This document shows positions 1 through 5,200 of a stretch of DNA of 7,904 bases, piece after piece. A model generated the notes under the pieces. That model was not told the DNA's origin, did no database searches, and saw only the letters and a program-made list of their open reading frames with translations. A program made the translations under genes and the position numbers. Source of the DNA: Bacteroidales bacterium (GTDB lineage: Bacteria > Bacteroidota > Bacteroidia > Bacteroidales > UBA12077); contig DAOWML010000089.1 of the NCBI GenBank assembly GCA_030643125.1, positions 1 to 7,904 on the forward strand, written 5' to 3'. Every line of letters starts with the position of its first letter. The stretch's first letter is position 1.

Positions 1-219
1 ACTGATAACATGCAATTAACAAAAACACAGAAAAAAGAAATTGAAAAATTCTGGATTGATTTAAGAAAAGGGATTGCTAAAAAAGAAACTGACCATGTTA
101 ATTTTAGTGGTAAGGAATATGTTTTTGTTGCAACTTATACTCCAATCCTCAATGAAGATGGCAAGCCTATTAAAATATTAAAAATAGCTACTGATATTAC
201 AGATTATAAGGCAAAATAG
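1..219 (+). CDS. PAS/PAC domain sensory protein, C-terminal end (5' partial)
   Basis: The frame is open from the first base, so the gene begins upstream; an ATG lies at position 10 but is probably internal. The visible 72 residues are the second half of a PAS domain: a helical FWIDLRKG segment, a strand around YVFVATYTPILNEDGKP, and the closing PAC strand KILKIATDITDYKAK. This wording is typical of PAS domains in chemotaxis-like or histidine-kinase sensors, where an aromatic cage often holds heme or flavin; no ligand can be assigned here. The frame stops at TAG 217-219 right after the PAC motif, with no output domain visible, so the output must lie upstream or has been lost. Reading on past the stop gives 18 plausible helix-like codons and a second TAG at 274-276. 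An inverted-repeat element starts 14 bp after the first stop, so the 3' end may have been cut short by insertion. Confidence 0.75.
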   Translation, partial: TDNMQLTKTQKKEIEKFWIDLRKGIAKKETDHVNFSGKEYVFVATYTPILNEDGKPIKILKIATDITDYKAK

Positions 220-232
220 AAAAACCAACTAT

Positions 233-497
233 TAACCTCAATTCGAGATAAGAATAAATTTACAGAAAGCAAATAGAGTGTGAGATTTGAAGAAGAAATC
301 TTGCAGCAATAACGGGTTATTTCAAAAGGTTTCTTTTTTAAAGATTACGCTATATTTGCTTTCCCTATGGGCATCATGGGGTTTCCCATATACTGCTTCA
401 TATTTTTTTAGATTATCCCGATAGTCTTTCAAAAATATGAGTTGTCTCTGAAAAACCTCATGAGGCTGTAAATAATTATTATATCGAATTGAGGTTA
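233..497. mobile_element. MITE-like element bounded by 23-bp inverted repeats
   Basis: Two arms, 233-255 and 475-497, are inverted copies of each other with 21 of 23 positions paired, including the perfect core TAACCTCAATTCGA (233-246) and its complement (484-497). The 265-bp length is far too short for a transposase gene, which fits a miniature or internally deleted insertion element. The interior holds a short palindrome (308-321, AATAAC-GG-GTTATT) and a relic minus-strand reading frame. No clear target-site duplication is seen: both flanks are A/T-rich and ambiguous. I do not recognise the insertion sequence family. An alternative is a degraded remnant made of two IS ends. Confidence 0.6.
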
Positions 498-501
498 TTA
501 A
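322..501 (-). pseudogene. Relic reading frame inside the inverted-repeat element
   Basis: On the minus strand the frame is open for 59 codons from 501 down to a TGA at 324-322, with a stop just upstream (504-502) and no ATG. The deduced peptide has ordinary protein-like composition (segments FLKDYRDNLKKYEAVYGK and ESKYSVIFKKETF), more so than expected from random AT-rich DNA. It may be the tail of a gene captured or left by the element, for example from a transposase or a neighbouring host gene. I cannot identify the family. A chance open frame remains possible. Confidence 0.3.
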
Positions 502-517
502 TTAATCAACAAATAAT

Positions 518-531
518 TTGATAAATATCAA
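518..531. promoter_or_regulatory. FNR-type operator TTGATAAATATCAA
   Basis: The sequence is a perfect match to the classical FNR consensus TTGAT-N4-ATCAA, and the symmetry extends one pair further (TTTGAT...ATCAAA). It lies in the leader of the ferritin-like/flavoprotein unit, with its centre (524.5) 138 bp before the ATG at 663. The FNR-like protein encoded at 2755 is the obvious candidate to bind it. Confidence 0.75.
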
Positions 532-539
532 AGTTTTTC

Positions 540-594
540 TTGACATGAAATCCTTAATATTAACATAAGTTAACATTAAAACATACTAACTTTA
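540..594 (+). promoter_or_regulatory. Candidate promoter(s) for the 663-2556 unit
   Basis: Two readings are possible. A sigma-70-like TTGACA lies at 540-545, followed by TAACAT at 561-566, but the 15-bp spacing is short. Alternatively TAACTTTA at 587-594 matches seven of eight positions of the Bacteroidota -7 element TAnnTTTG; the upstream TTTG element is not obvious, which would fit activator dependence. TAACAT is repeated at 571-576, exactly 10 bp after the first copy. The transcription start cannot be fixed from sequence. Confidence 0.4.
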
Positions 595-650
595 AGTAGT
601 TGATAAAAAGCTTGTTTTAAGCGTACCAAATAAATAAAATATTAACAAGA

Positions 651-656
651 AAGGAG
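651..656 (+). promoter_or_regulatory. Shine-Dalgarno sequence AAGGAG of the ferritin-like gene
   Basis: AAGGAG sits 6 nt before the ATG at 663 and fixes that start. It is the only strong ribosome binding site in the window: every other gene starts after an A/T-rich leader without one. Confidence 0.8.
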
Positions 657-662
657 ATTAAA

Positions 663-1154
663 ATGTATAAACAAAAAAGCAAAATCATCGAACAAATTCA
701 ATCTTATCATAAACAAGTGGCTCAATTATATTTTGGACTTTATGAAAAGGTTGAAAACGAAGAAATTAAACTGTTAATAAATGATCTGTATCAACATGAA
801 AAATTTCGTGAAAGCTATCTTGAAAAACATAAAAAAATTGCAAAAGCAATGAACTGTTGGTTAGGTTTTCCTTCTAACAAATTATCAAATCAAATATCGG
901 AATGTTTCAGAAATATAAAAACAGGACCAGATTTGTCTATGGCTGATTTAATTAAACTTGAATTATATTTTGATAATTGTCTTATTAAACTTTATAACAT
1001 ATTAGCCTCTGAAAATGAATTGAATGAAACAATGATTAATATATTTTACTATATGTTAAAAAAGACAAAAAAAGAAGAAACAATCCTTGCCAGGATGCTT
1101 AATAACTCTAAAAAAAACACGCATTATAATAAATTCACAATACAAAATATTTAA
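663..1154 (+). CDS. Uncharacterised ferritin-like helical protein
   Basis: The 163-residue product is predicted to be all-helical. It resembles a family of uncharacterised ferritin-like proteins that I recall only by pattern: helix 1 with Y/FH...LY..L (here H16, Y23, Y27); helix 2 with a run before His-Glu (QHEKFRES, H45-E46) and a second His (H56); then a Trp-Phe-like linker (CWLGFP, 65-70); and a third helix with a Glu and Asp (LELYFDNCLIKLY, E100 and D104). The last helix has paired glutamates (E138, E139). These acidic and His residues could form a di-metal or other metal site, but the classical pair of ExxH motifs is not clearly present, so catalysis is not claimed. There is no signal peptide, so it should be cytoplasmic. 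The start is set by a strong ribosome binding site, and the gene precedes a redox flavoprotein by 46 bp, probably in the same transcript. The FNR-type box upstream suggests control by oxygen or redox state. A role in metal handling or oxidative protection is only inference. Confidence 0.8.
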   Translation: MYKQKSKIIEQIQSYHKQVAQLYFGLYEKVENEEIKLLINDLYQHEKFRESYLEKHKKIAKAMNCWLGFPSNKLSNQISECFRNIKTGPDLSMADLIKLELYFDNCLIKLYNILASENELNETMINIFYYMLKKTKKEETILARMLNNSKKNTHYNKFTIQNI

Positions 1155-1200
1155 GTTGTAGAATTTATAAATATTAATTAATCTTTTAAAATATATTAAA

Positions 1201-2556
1201 ATGAGAAACACAGATGTATTAGTAATTGGAAGCAGTGCAGCAGGTGTAGTTACAGCTCTTACTGGGAAAAAAGTTTATCCCGATAAAATATTTACAGTTA
1301 TAAGAAAAGAAGAAAAAACTCTTGTACCTTGTGGTATACCTTATACGTTCGCTTCAATTAATGGTACTGATGAGAACATAATGCCATCTGAAAAAATGCT
1401 TGAAAACTCAGGTATTAATCTGATTATTCGAGAAGCTATTTCTATTAACCGTGAAAGAAAAATTTGTATTTTAAAAGATAAGGAAGAAATTTCTTATAAA
1501 AAGCTCGTTCTGGCGACAGGTTCTTCTCCATCAGTTCCCACATGGTTGAAAGGTGCGGGTTTAGAAAATGTTTTTTCAGTTCCAAAGGATAAAGATTACC
1601 TTGATATAATGAAAACCAAACTTGACAAATGTAATAAGATTGTAATTGTTGGTGCTGGATTTATAGGTGTTGAACTTTCCGATGAATTAAAAAAAACTGG
1701 TAAAGAAATTGTCCTTGTTGAAAAATTACCACACGTTTTGGGTTTGTGCTTTGACGAAGAAATATCTATAAAAGCAGGAGAAATACTTAAAGAAAGAGGA
1801 ATTAATTTAAAACTGGGAATCGGAGTTAAAGAATTATCAGGTGATAAAAAAGTAAATAGTGTTTTGTTAGATAACGGAGATAAAATTGAAACCGATGCAG
1901 TTGTATTATCAATAGGATATCATCCTAATACTAAGCTAGCAAAAGAATCAGGGTTAAGCTTAAGTAAACAAGGCTGTATAAAGGTTGATGAATATATGAG
2001 AACTGAAGATCCGGATATTTTTGCAGTAGGTGATTGTGCCCAAAAGCATGATTTTATAACAAGAAAACCATGCTGTACAATGTTGGCATCTACAGCATGC
2101 GCCGAAGCCAGAACTGCCGGAATTAATTTATTTAAACTTTGTGCTATTAAAACATTTAGTGGAACAATTTCAATTTTTTCAACAATGATTGGTGACACTG
2201 CTTTTGGAGTTGCCGGAATAACTGAAACGCAAGCTTTAGAAGAAGGGTTTGATATAATAACAGGAGTATTTGAAGGCATGGATAAACATCCGGGAACACT
2301 TCCCGGAGCAAAAAAACAACTTGTTAAATTAATTGTCGGAAAAGAATCAAATGTAATTTTAGGTGGAGAAGTAATTGGAGGATCGTCCGTAGGAGAATTA
2401 ACAAATATTATTGGTATCATTATTCAAAACAGAATGAATATAAATTCCATTTTAACTTCACAAATTGGAACTCATCCTTTATTAACAGCCTCTCCGGCAG
2501 GTTATCCTTTACTAAAAGCAGCAGAAAATGCAGCTTATAAAACAATGTTTAAATAA
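1201..2556 (+). CDS. FAD-dependent pyridine nucleotide-disulfide oxidoreductase, CoA-disulfide/polysulfide reductase type
   Basis: The 451-residue flavoprotein has the layout of the CoA-disulfide reductase / NADH oxidase / NADH-dependent polysulfide reductase group. There is an N-terminal FAD Rossmann motif (VIGSSAAG, 8-15), the single redox-active cysteine C44 in LVPCGIPY, an LATGS motif (104-108), an NAD(P)H Rossmann motif (IVIVGAGFIGVEL, 147-159), the second FAD motif IFAVGDCA (273-280), and a C-terminal dimerisation domain (about 320-451). One active-site Cys rather than a CxxxxC pair is what this family uses to form a mixed disulfide with CoA or a Cys-sulfenate/persulfide. Such enzymes use NAD(P)H to reduce CoA disulfide, CoA-polysulfide, sulfur chains or O2; which one cannot be read from sequence. 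There is no C-terminal rhodanese domain, which some polysulfide reductases carry. It follows the ferritin-like gene by 46 bp and ends in a strong terminator. The nearby TusA and DsrE genes favour a sulfur substrate over O2, by inference. Confidence 0.88.
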   Translation: MRNTDVLVIGSSAAGVVTALTGKKVYPDKIFTVIRKEEKTLVPCGIPYTFASINGTDENIMPSEKMLENSGINLIIREAISINRERKICILKDKEEISYKKLVLATGSSPSVPTWLKGAGLENVFSVPKDKDYLDIMKTKLDKCNKIVIVGAGFIGVELSDELKKTGKEIVLVEKLPHVLGLCFDEEISIKAGEILKERGINLKLGIGVKELSGDKKVNSVLLDNGDKIETDAVVLSIGYHPNTKLAKESGLSLSKQGCIKVDEYMRTEDPDIFAVGDCAQKHDFITRKPCCTMLASTACAEARTAGINLFKLCAIKTFSGTISIFSTMIGDTAFGVAGITETQALEEGFDIITGVFEGMDKHPGTLPGAKKQLVKLIVGKESNVILGGEVIGGSSVGELTNIIGIIIQNRMNINSILTSQIGTHPLLTASPAGYPLLKAAENAAYKTMFK

Positions 2557-2612
2557 AAAAACATGTTAAAATAGAACTATCGGCAGAAATATTAATACAG
2601 CTTTAAATACAT

Positions 2613-2648
2613 AAAAACAGGAAACCCAGATGTCGTTTCCTGTTTTTT
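2613..2648 (+). terminator. Intrinsic terminator after the flavoprotein gene
   Basis: A stem AAAAACAGGAAAC (2613-2625) pairs perfectly with 2635-2647 around a 9-nt loop, and the descending arm ends in a run of six T (2643-2648). It lies 57 bp after the stop codon at 2556 and separates this unit from the regulator gene at 2755. The A-rich ascending arm may let it also work weakly on the other strand. Confidence 0.9.
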
Positions 2649-2693
2649 AATTAATACTATTAAATTTGGACAATTTCTTTATTATTAATTTTA

Positions 2694-2701
2694 TATCTTT
2701 A
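2694..2701 (+). promoter_or_regulatory. Possible -7 promoter element for the FNR-like gene
   Basis: TATCTTTA fits TAnnTTTG at seven of eight positions and lies 53 bp before the ATG at 2755. A TTTG is present at 2665-2668, but the 25-bp gap is longer than expected for a -33 element. No FNR or CRP box is seen here, so autoregulation of this gene is not supported. Confidence 0.25.
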
Positions 2702-2754
2702 TATTGTAATTTTTAAGAAACCGGCTATTGTAGCACAAAGAACAATTTTCTGAT

Positions 2755-3447
2755 ATGGATCGATATTTCGAAAAAACAAATTGCAATGAATGTAATAGAA
2801 GTTCAGATTGTTTTATTCAAAACATTGAAAAAATAGAGGAGTTTTATAATTTACAAAAAACCCATATTAATTATAAAAAAGGAGAAACAATAATAAAAGA
2901 AGGATCCCGTGTTTCAAATATATTGTATGTTTTGGACGGATTAGCTAAAACATATATTGAAGGTCCTGATAAAAACATCATAATAAAATTACTGAAACCA
3001 GGTGATTTTCTGGGATTAACATCTCTTTTTGGGGAAGATATATATTACTTTTCTGCAGCTGCTCTTACAGAAACAAAAGTTTGTTCAATAGATCGAGAAG
3101 GTATTAAAGATTTAATTTCTCAAAGTTGTGATTTTTCTCGTGAAACAGCGAGCTGGTATTGTAAGAATTATAATATTATGCTTACTAAATGTTTAAACTT
3201 AGGTCTTAGGCAACTAAATGGAAAACTGGCAAATACCCTATTGTATCTAAATAGAGAAGAATTTAAATCTATTGATGTTTTTTCATGCATTACAAGAAAA
3301 GATTTAGCTGAATTATCCGGAATGGCTATAGAAAGTGTGGCTCGTATTTTATCAGAATTTAATGATGAAAAAATAATTGAATTACATGGAAAAAAAATTG
3401 AGATTAAGAATCTAGACCAACTTATAAGTATTAGCAAAAATGGATAA
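2755..3447 (+). CDS. FNR-like [4Fe-4S] transcriptional regulator (CRP/FNR family)
   Basis: The 230-residue protein has the CRP/FNR layout: N-terminal cysteine cluster, cyclic-nucleotide-type beta-roll (about 35-118), long dimer helix (about 120-155) and C-terminal winged helix-turn-helix (about 165-222). The cysteines C10, C13 and C19 have the C-x2-C-x5-C spacing of E. coli FNR (20, 23, 29). C110, in TKVCSID, matches FNR C122 in MVCEIP, 91 residues on versus 93. This full ligand set predicts an oxygen-labile [4Fe-4S] cluster. In the recognition helix (IESVARIL), E193 and R197 match FNR E209 and R213, while I192 stands where CRP has its site-defining Arg; this predicts TTGAT-type half-sites. 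FNR S212 is replaced by A196. One perfect TTGAT-N4-ATCAA site lies at 518-531. The protein is a clear paralogue of the convergent gene at 4325. It probably senses oxygen (or NO) and controls the sulfur/redox genes on either side; the targets are inferred. Confidence 0.9.
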   Translation: MDRYFEKTNCNECNRSSDCFIQNIEKIEEFYNLQKTHINYKKGETIIKEGSRVSNILYVLDGLAKTYIEGPDKNIIIKLLKPGDFLGLTSLFGEDIYYFSAAALTETKVCSIDREGIKDLISQSCDFSRETASWYCKNYNIMLTKCLNLGLRQLNGKLANTLLYLNREEFKSIDVFSCITRKDLAELSGMAIESVARILSEFNDEKIIELHGKKIEIKNLDQLISISKNG

Positions 3448-3466
3448 AATTAATGTATCAAGCTTC

Positions 3467-3485
3467 ATTAAAAATTATTTTTAAT
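3467..3485. terminator. AT-only palindrome between convergent regulator genes
   Basis: ATTAAAAAT and ATTTTTAAT flank a single T in the convergent gap. It could act as a weak bidirectional transcription end, but it contains no G or C pairs and such palindromes are frequent in AT-rich DNA. Nothing else is recognised in the gap 3448-3629. Confidence 0.3.
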
Positions 3486-3629
3486 TAACTTCTTTTTAGG
3501 TAATTTCAATCAAAAAAACTTAAACTAATTATCTTTAAATTCTATTTATATTATCAAAAATAAATTTAAATATTAATACAATAATCATGTGTTATGTTAA
3601 TACAATCTTTATTTGCTAAAACTCTAAAT

Positions 3630-4325
3630 TTATCCTGTTCTGCTAATTTTATCAAGTAGTTCCGGTTTAAGTACAGATATTGATTTCCCATCCATTTTTA
3701 TTAACCCATTTTCCATAAAATCGCCAAGTATTCTGGTCACCGTTTCTCTTGTAGAACCAACCAACTGTGCAAATTCACTTCTTGTAAGTGGTAATAAAAA
3801 TTCATAATTGTTAAAAATCTTATCGGAAAAGTATAATAACATTTCCGCTATATATGCGTTTAAACTTTTTTGAGTTTTATTAACACAACTATAAAATTGA
3901 TTTATCAAATCGTTACTTAATACTTTTACCAGTTCAATAGCAAATTTTCCATTATCAACAAGTAACTTTTCAAAACACTTATAATCAATAAAACAAACTT
4001 CTGATTTAGTTAATGCAGCTACAGAATATTGAAATACTTTATCAGTAAAAACCGATGGAACACCAATAAATGAAGGCGATTTTACAATTTTAATTATTTC
4101 ATCTTTATTTAACGGACCTCTCATATAAATTTTTGAAAGACCAACTGTCTGATAAGCTATATTTGTAGTAAATGCTCCTTGCCTTATAATATTTTCTCCT
4201 GCATTGAATTTAATATGAATACTATTTTTTGACAGAAAGTTTAACTCTTTTTCATTTAAAACAGAAACAGGCAATGATTTAAAAGCACACTTTTCACATC
4301 TGCAATCTTCTGTATAATTCTCCAT
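3630..4325 (-). CDS. CRP/FNR-family regulator with atypical N-terminal cysteines
   Basis: The 231-residue product has a beta-roll sensor domain (about 36-120), dimer helix (about 122-158) and winged helix-turn-helix (about 175-220). It carries C8, C10 and C13 (C-x-C-x2-C) plus C111, which aligns with the fourth cluster Cys of FNR. Compared with the convergent paralogue, C10 and C13 are in identical positions but the third Cys has moved from 19 to 8. It may hold an Fe-S cluster of a different kind or stability, or react through thiols or persulfides; this is inference. The glycine/arginine pattern of a cAMP pocket is not evident. The recognition helix STRETVTRIL has R193, E194 and R198 in the positions of E. 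coli CRP R180, E181 and R185, predicting TGTGA half-sites. A perfect TGTGA-N6-TCACA lies 44 bp upstream of its ATG, in the region shared with the sulfur operon. The likely role is autoregulation and control of that operon. Confidence 0.88.
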   Translation of the reverse strand: MENYTEDCRCEKCAFKSLPVSVLNEKELNFLSKNSIHIKFNAGENIIRQGAFTTNIAYQTVGLSKIYMRGPLNKDEIIKIVKSPSFIGVPSVFTDKVFQYSVAALTKSEVCFIDYKCFEKLLVDNGKFAIELVKVLSNDLINQFYSCVNKTQKSLNAYIAEMLLYFSDKIFNNYEFLLPLTRSEFAQLVGSTRETVTRILGDFMENGLIKMDGKSISVLKPELLDKISRTG

Positions 4326-4331
4326 TTGCTT

Positions 4332-4339
4332 TAAATATA
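4332..4339 (-). promoter_or_regulatory. Possible -7 promoter element for the minus-strand regulator
   Basis: Read on the minus strand, TATATTTA fits TAnnTTTG at seven of eight positions. It is only a few bases before the ATG at 4325, so the transcript leader would be very short. The CRP-type box centre is 37.5 bp upstream of its first base, a position compatible with either activation or steric repression. Confidence 0.25.
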
Positions 4340-4368
4340 AACTTTTACCTGAGTAAGATAATAAAAAT

Positions 4369-4384
4369 TGTGATAAATGTCACA
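4369..4384. promoter_or_regulatory. CRP-type operator TGTGATAAATGTCACA
   Basis: Both half-sites match the CRP consensus TGTGA-N6-TCACA exactly. The site lies in the 178-bp divergent region between the minus-strand regulator gene (ATG at 4325) and the sulfur operon (ATG at 4504), so it could serve both. A second palindrome, ATAAATG-TCA-CATTTAT (4373-4389), overlaps it. The Arg-Glu-x-x-x-Arg recognition helix of the adjacent regulator matches this class of site. Confidence 0.75.
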
Positions 4385-4437
4385 TTTATATGAAACAAAA
4401 CTCACATTAAGAACTGACTCATTTCAACCACCCGGAA

Positions 4438-4445
4438 TAACTTTA
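4438..4445 (+). promoter_or_regulatory. Candidate -7 promoter element of the sulfur operon
   Basis: TAACTTTA matches seven of eight positions of TAnnTTTG and is the same octamer found at 587-594 before the ferritin-like gene. Its first base is 61.5 bp from the centre of the CRP-type box; the other copy is 62.5 bp from the FNR-type box. No clear -33 TTTG element is seen, as would suit an activator-dependent promoter. Confidence 0.4.
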
Positions 4446-4503
4446 AAACAAAATATTCAATAAATTTATATCAAGTTTAATTTAACAATAAAATATTAAA
4501 ATA

Positions 4504-4926
4504 ATGGAACAAAAAATGACCATGGCTCTTTACTCAGGGGCTTTAGATAAATTAACTGCAGCTGGAGTAATTTTAAGTGGCGCTGCTGCTGACGATATGG
4601 AAGTTGATATTTATGTTCTTTTGCAGGCAGCAAGAGCTTTTAAAAAAGAAATTGCTACAAATAAAGATAAATTAGAACTTGCAGAAAACGCTCACTTAAG
4701 AGATGAGTTTTTACAATCACTTGACAAATTAAATGTTATGGAATGGCATGAATTCTTTAGGGAAGCCAAAGAATTAACCAATGTAAAAATACATATCTGT
4801 GGATTAGCAGGAAAAATATGGGGCGCTGAAAAATTAGATGATTTTATTGATCTGGCAGATGATATTGTTGGTATTGGAGAATATATCACTTCTGCCCAGG
4901 AAGCAGATGTACATCTTTTTATTTAA
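4504..4926 (+). CDS. DsrE/DsrF-family sulfur-relay protein
   Basis: The 140-residue protein has the DsrE-like alpha/beta layout. A first strand (MTMALYSGALDKL) is followed by a helix, a strand (EVDIYVLLQAARAF), a charged helical segment (about 50-92), the strand KIHICGLAG with C99, and a final strand (ADVHLFI). C99 is the only cysteine and occupies the usual place of the persulfide-carrying Cys of this family, just after the central strand. DsrE-type proteins receive and pass sulfane sulfur, often with TusA, whose gene follows after 20 bp. The sequence is closer to the cytoplasmic DsrE/peroxiredoxin-like group (COG2044-like) than to the membrane-anchored DsrE2 forms, since no transmembrane segment is seen. 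It is the first gene of the operon, behind the CRP-type box. The exact subtype (DsrE, DsrE3 or other) cannot be decided here. Confidence 0.8.
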   Translation: MEQKMTMALYSGALDKLTAAGVILSGAAADDMEVDIYVLLQAARAFKKEIATNKDKLELAENAHLRDEFLQSLDKLNVMEWHEFFREAKELTNVKIHICGLAGKIWGAEKLDDFIDLADDIVGIGEYITSAQEADVHLFI

Positions 4927-4946
4927 AAAAACAAAAAACTACCATT

Positions 4947-5198
4947 ATGACAACAGAAGAATTACAAGCATTAAATGCAGATAAAGTAGTTGATGCAAGA
5001 GGAACAGCGTGTCCCGGTCCTCTTTTAGCGGCAAAAAAAACAATAGCAGAAATTAGTTCAGGACAAATTATGGAAATCCTTTCTGCAGACGAAGGTACCA
5101 GAAAAGATATTCCTAAGTGGGCTGCTAAAAAAGGCCATGAATATTTAGGAACTCTTGAAGAATCAGGATATTTTAAAATCTTTATGAAGAAAGCCTAA
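4947..5198 (+). CDS. tusA: TusA-family sulfur carrier protein
   Basis: The 83-residue protein carries the TusA signature: a first strand VVDARGTACPGPLL with the catalytic Cys C22 in the CPGP motif, a helix (LLAAKKTIAEI), the second strand QIMEILSADEGTRKDI, the helix WAAKKGHEYLG and a last strand YFKIFMKK. The length is typical for the family. TusA holds sulfur as a Cys persulfide and hands it to DsrE-type and heterodisulfide-reductase-like partners in sulfur oxidation, or to tRNA and cofactor thiolation. Here, a DsrE gene 20 bp upstream and MvhD/HdrA genes downstream favour an energy-metabolism role. No tRNA-thiolation gene (TusBCDE, MnmA) is seen. The next gene starts 2 bp after its stop, so translation is probably coupled. 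Confidence 0.92.
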   Translation: MTTEELQALNADKVVDARGTACPGPLLAAKKTIAEISSGQIMEILSADEGTRKDIPKWAAKKGHEYLGTLEESGYFKIFMKKA

Positions 5199-5200
5199 AA

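Noticed and set aside
1920..2420. 166-codon open frame on the minus strand
   Set aside because: It lies wholly inside the flavoprotein gene, whose motifs are clear; the minus-strand product is low in complexity and has no recognisable domain.
3168..3437. 89-codon minus-strand frame
   Set aside because: It is the antisense shadow of the helix-turn-helix half of the FNR-like gene.
3448..3629. Possible small RNA or gene in the convergent gap
   Set aside because: No open frame, promoter or G/C-containing structure was found; only an AT-only palindrome.
4454..4476. Second FNR-like half-site around TATATCAAG upstream of the DsrE gene
   Set aside because: Only one half-site (ATCAA) is present; the opposite TTGAT arm is missing.
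4692..4889. 65-codon minus-strand frame
   Set aside because: It is antisense to the DsrE-family gene and has no independent support.
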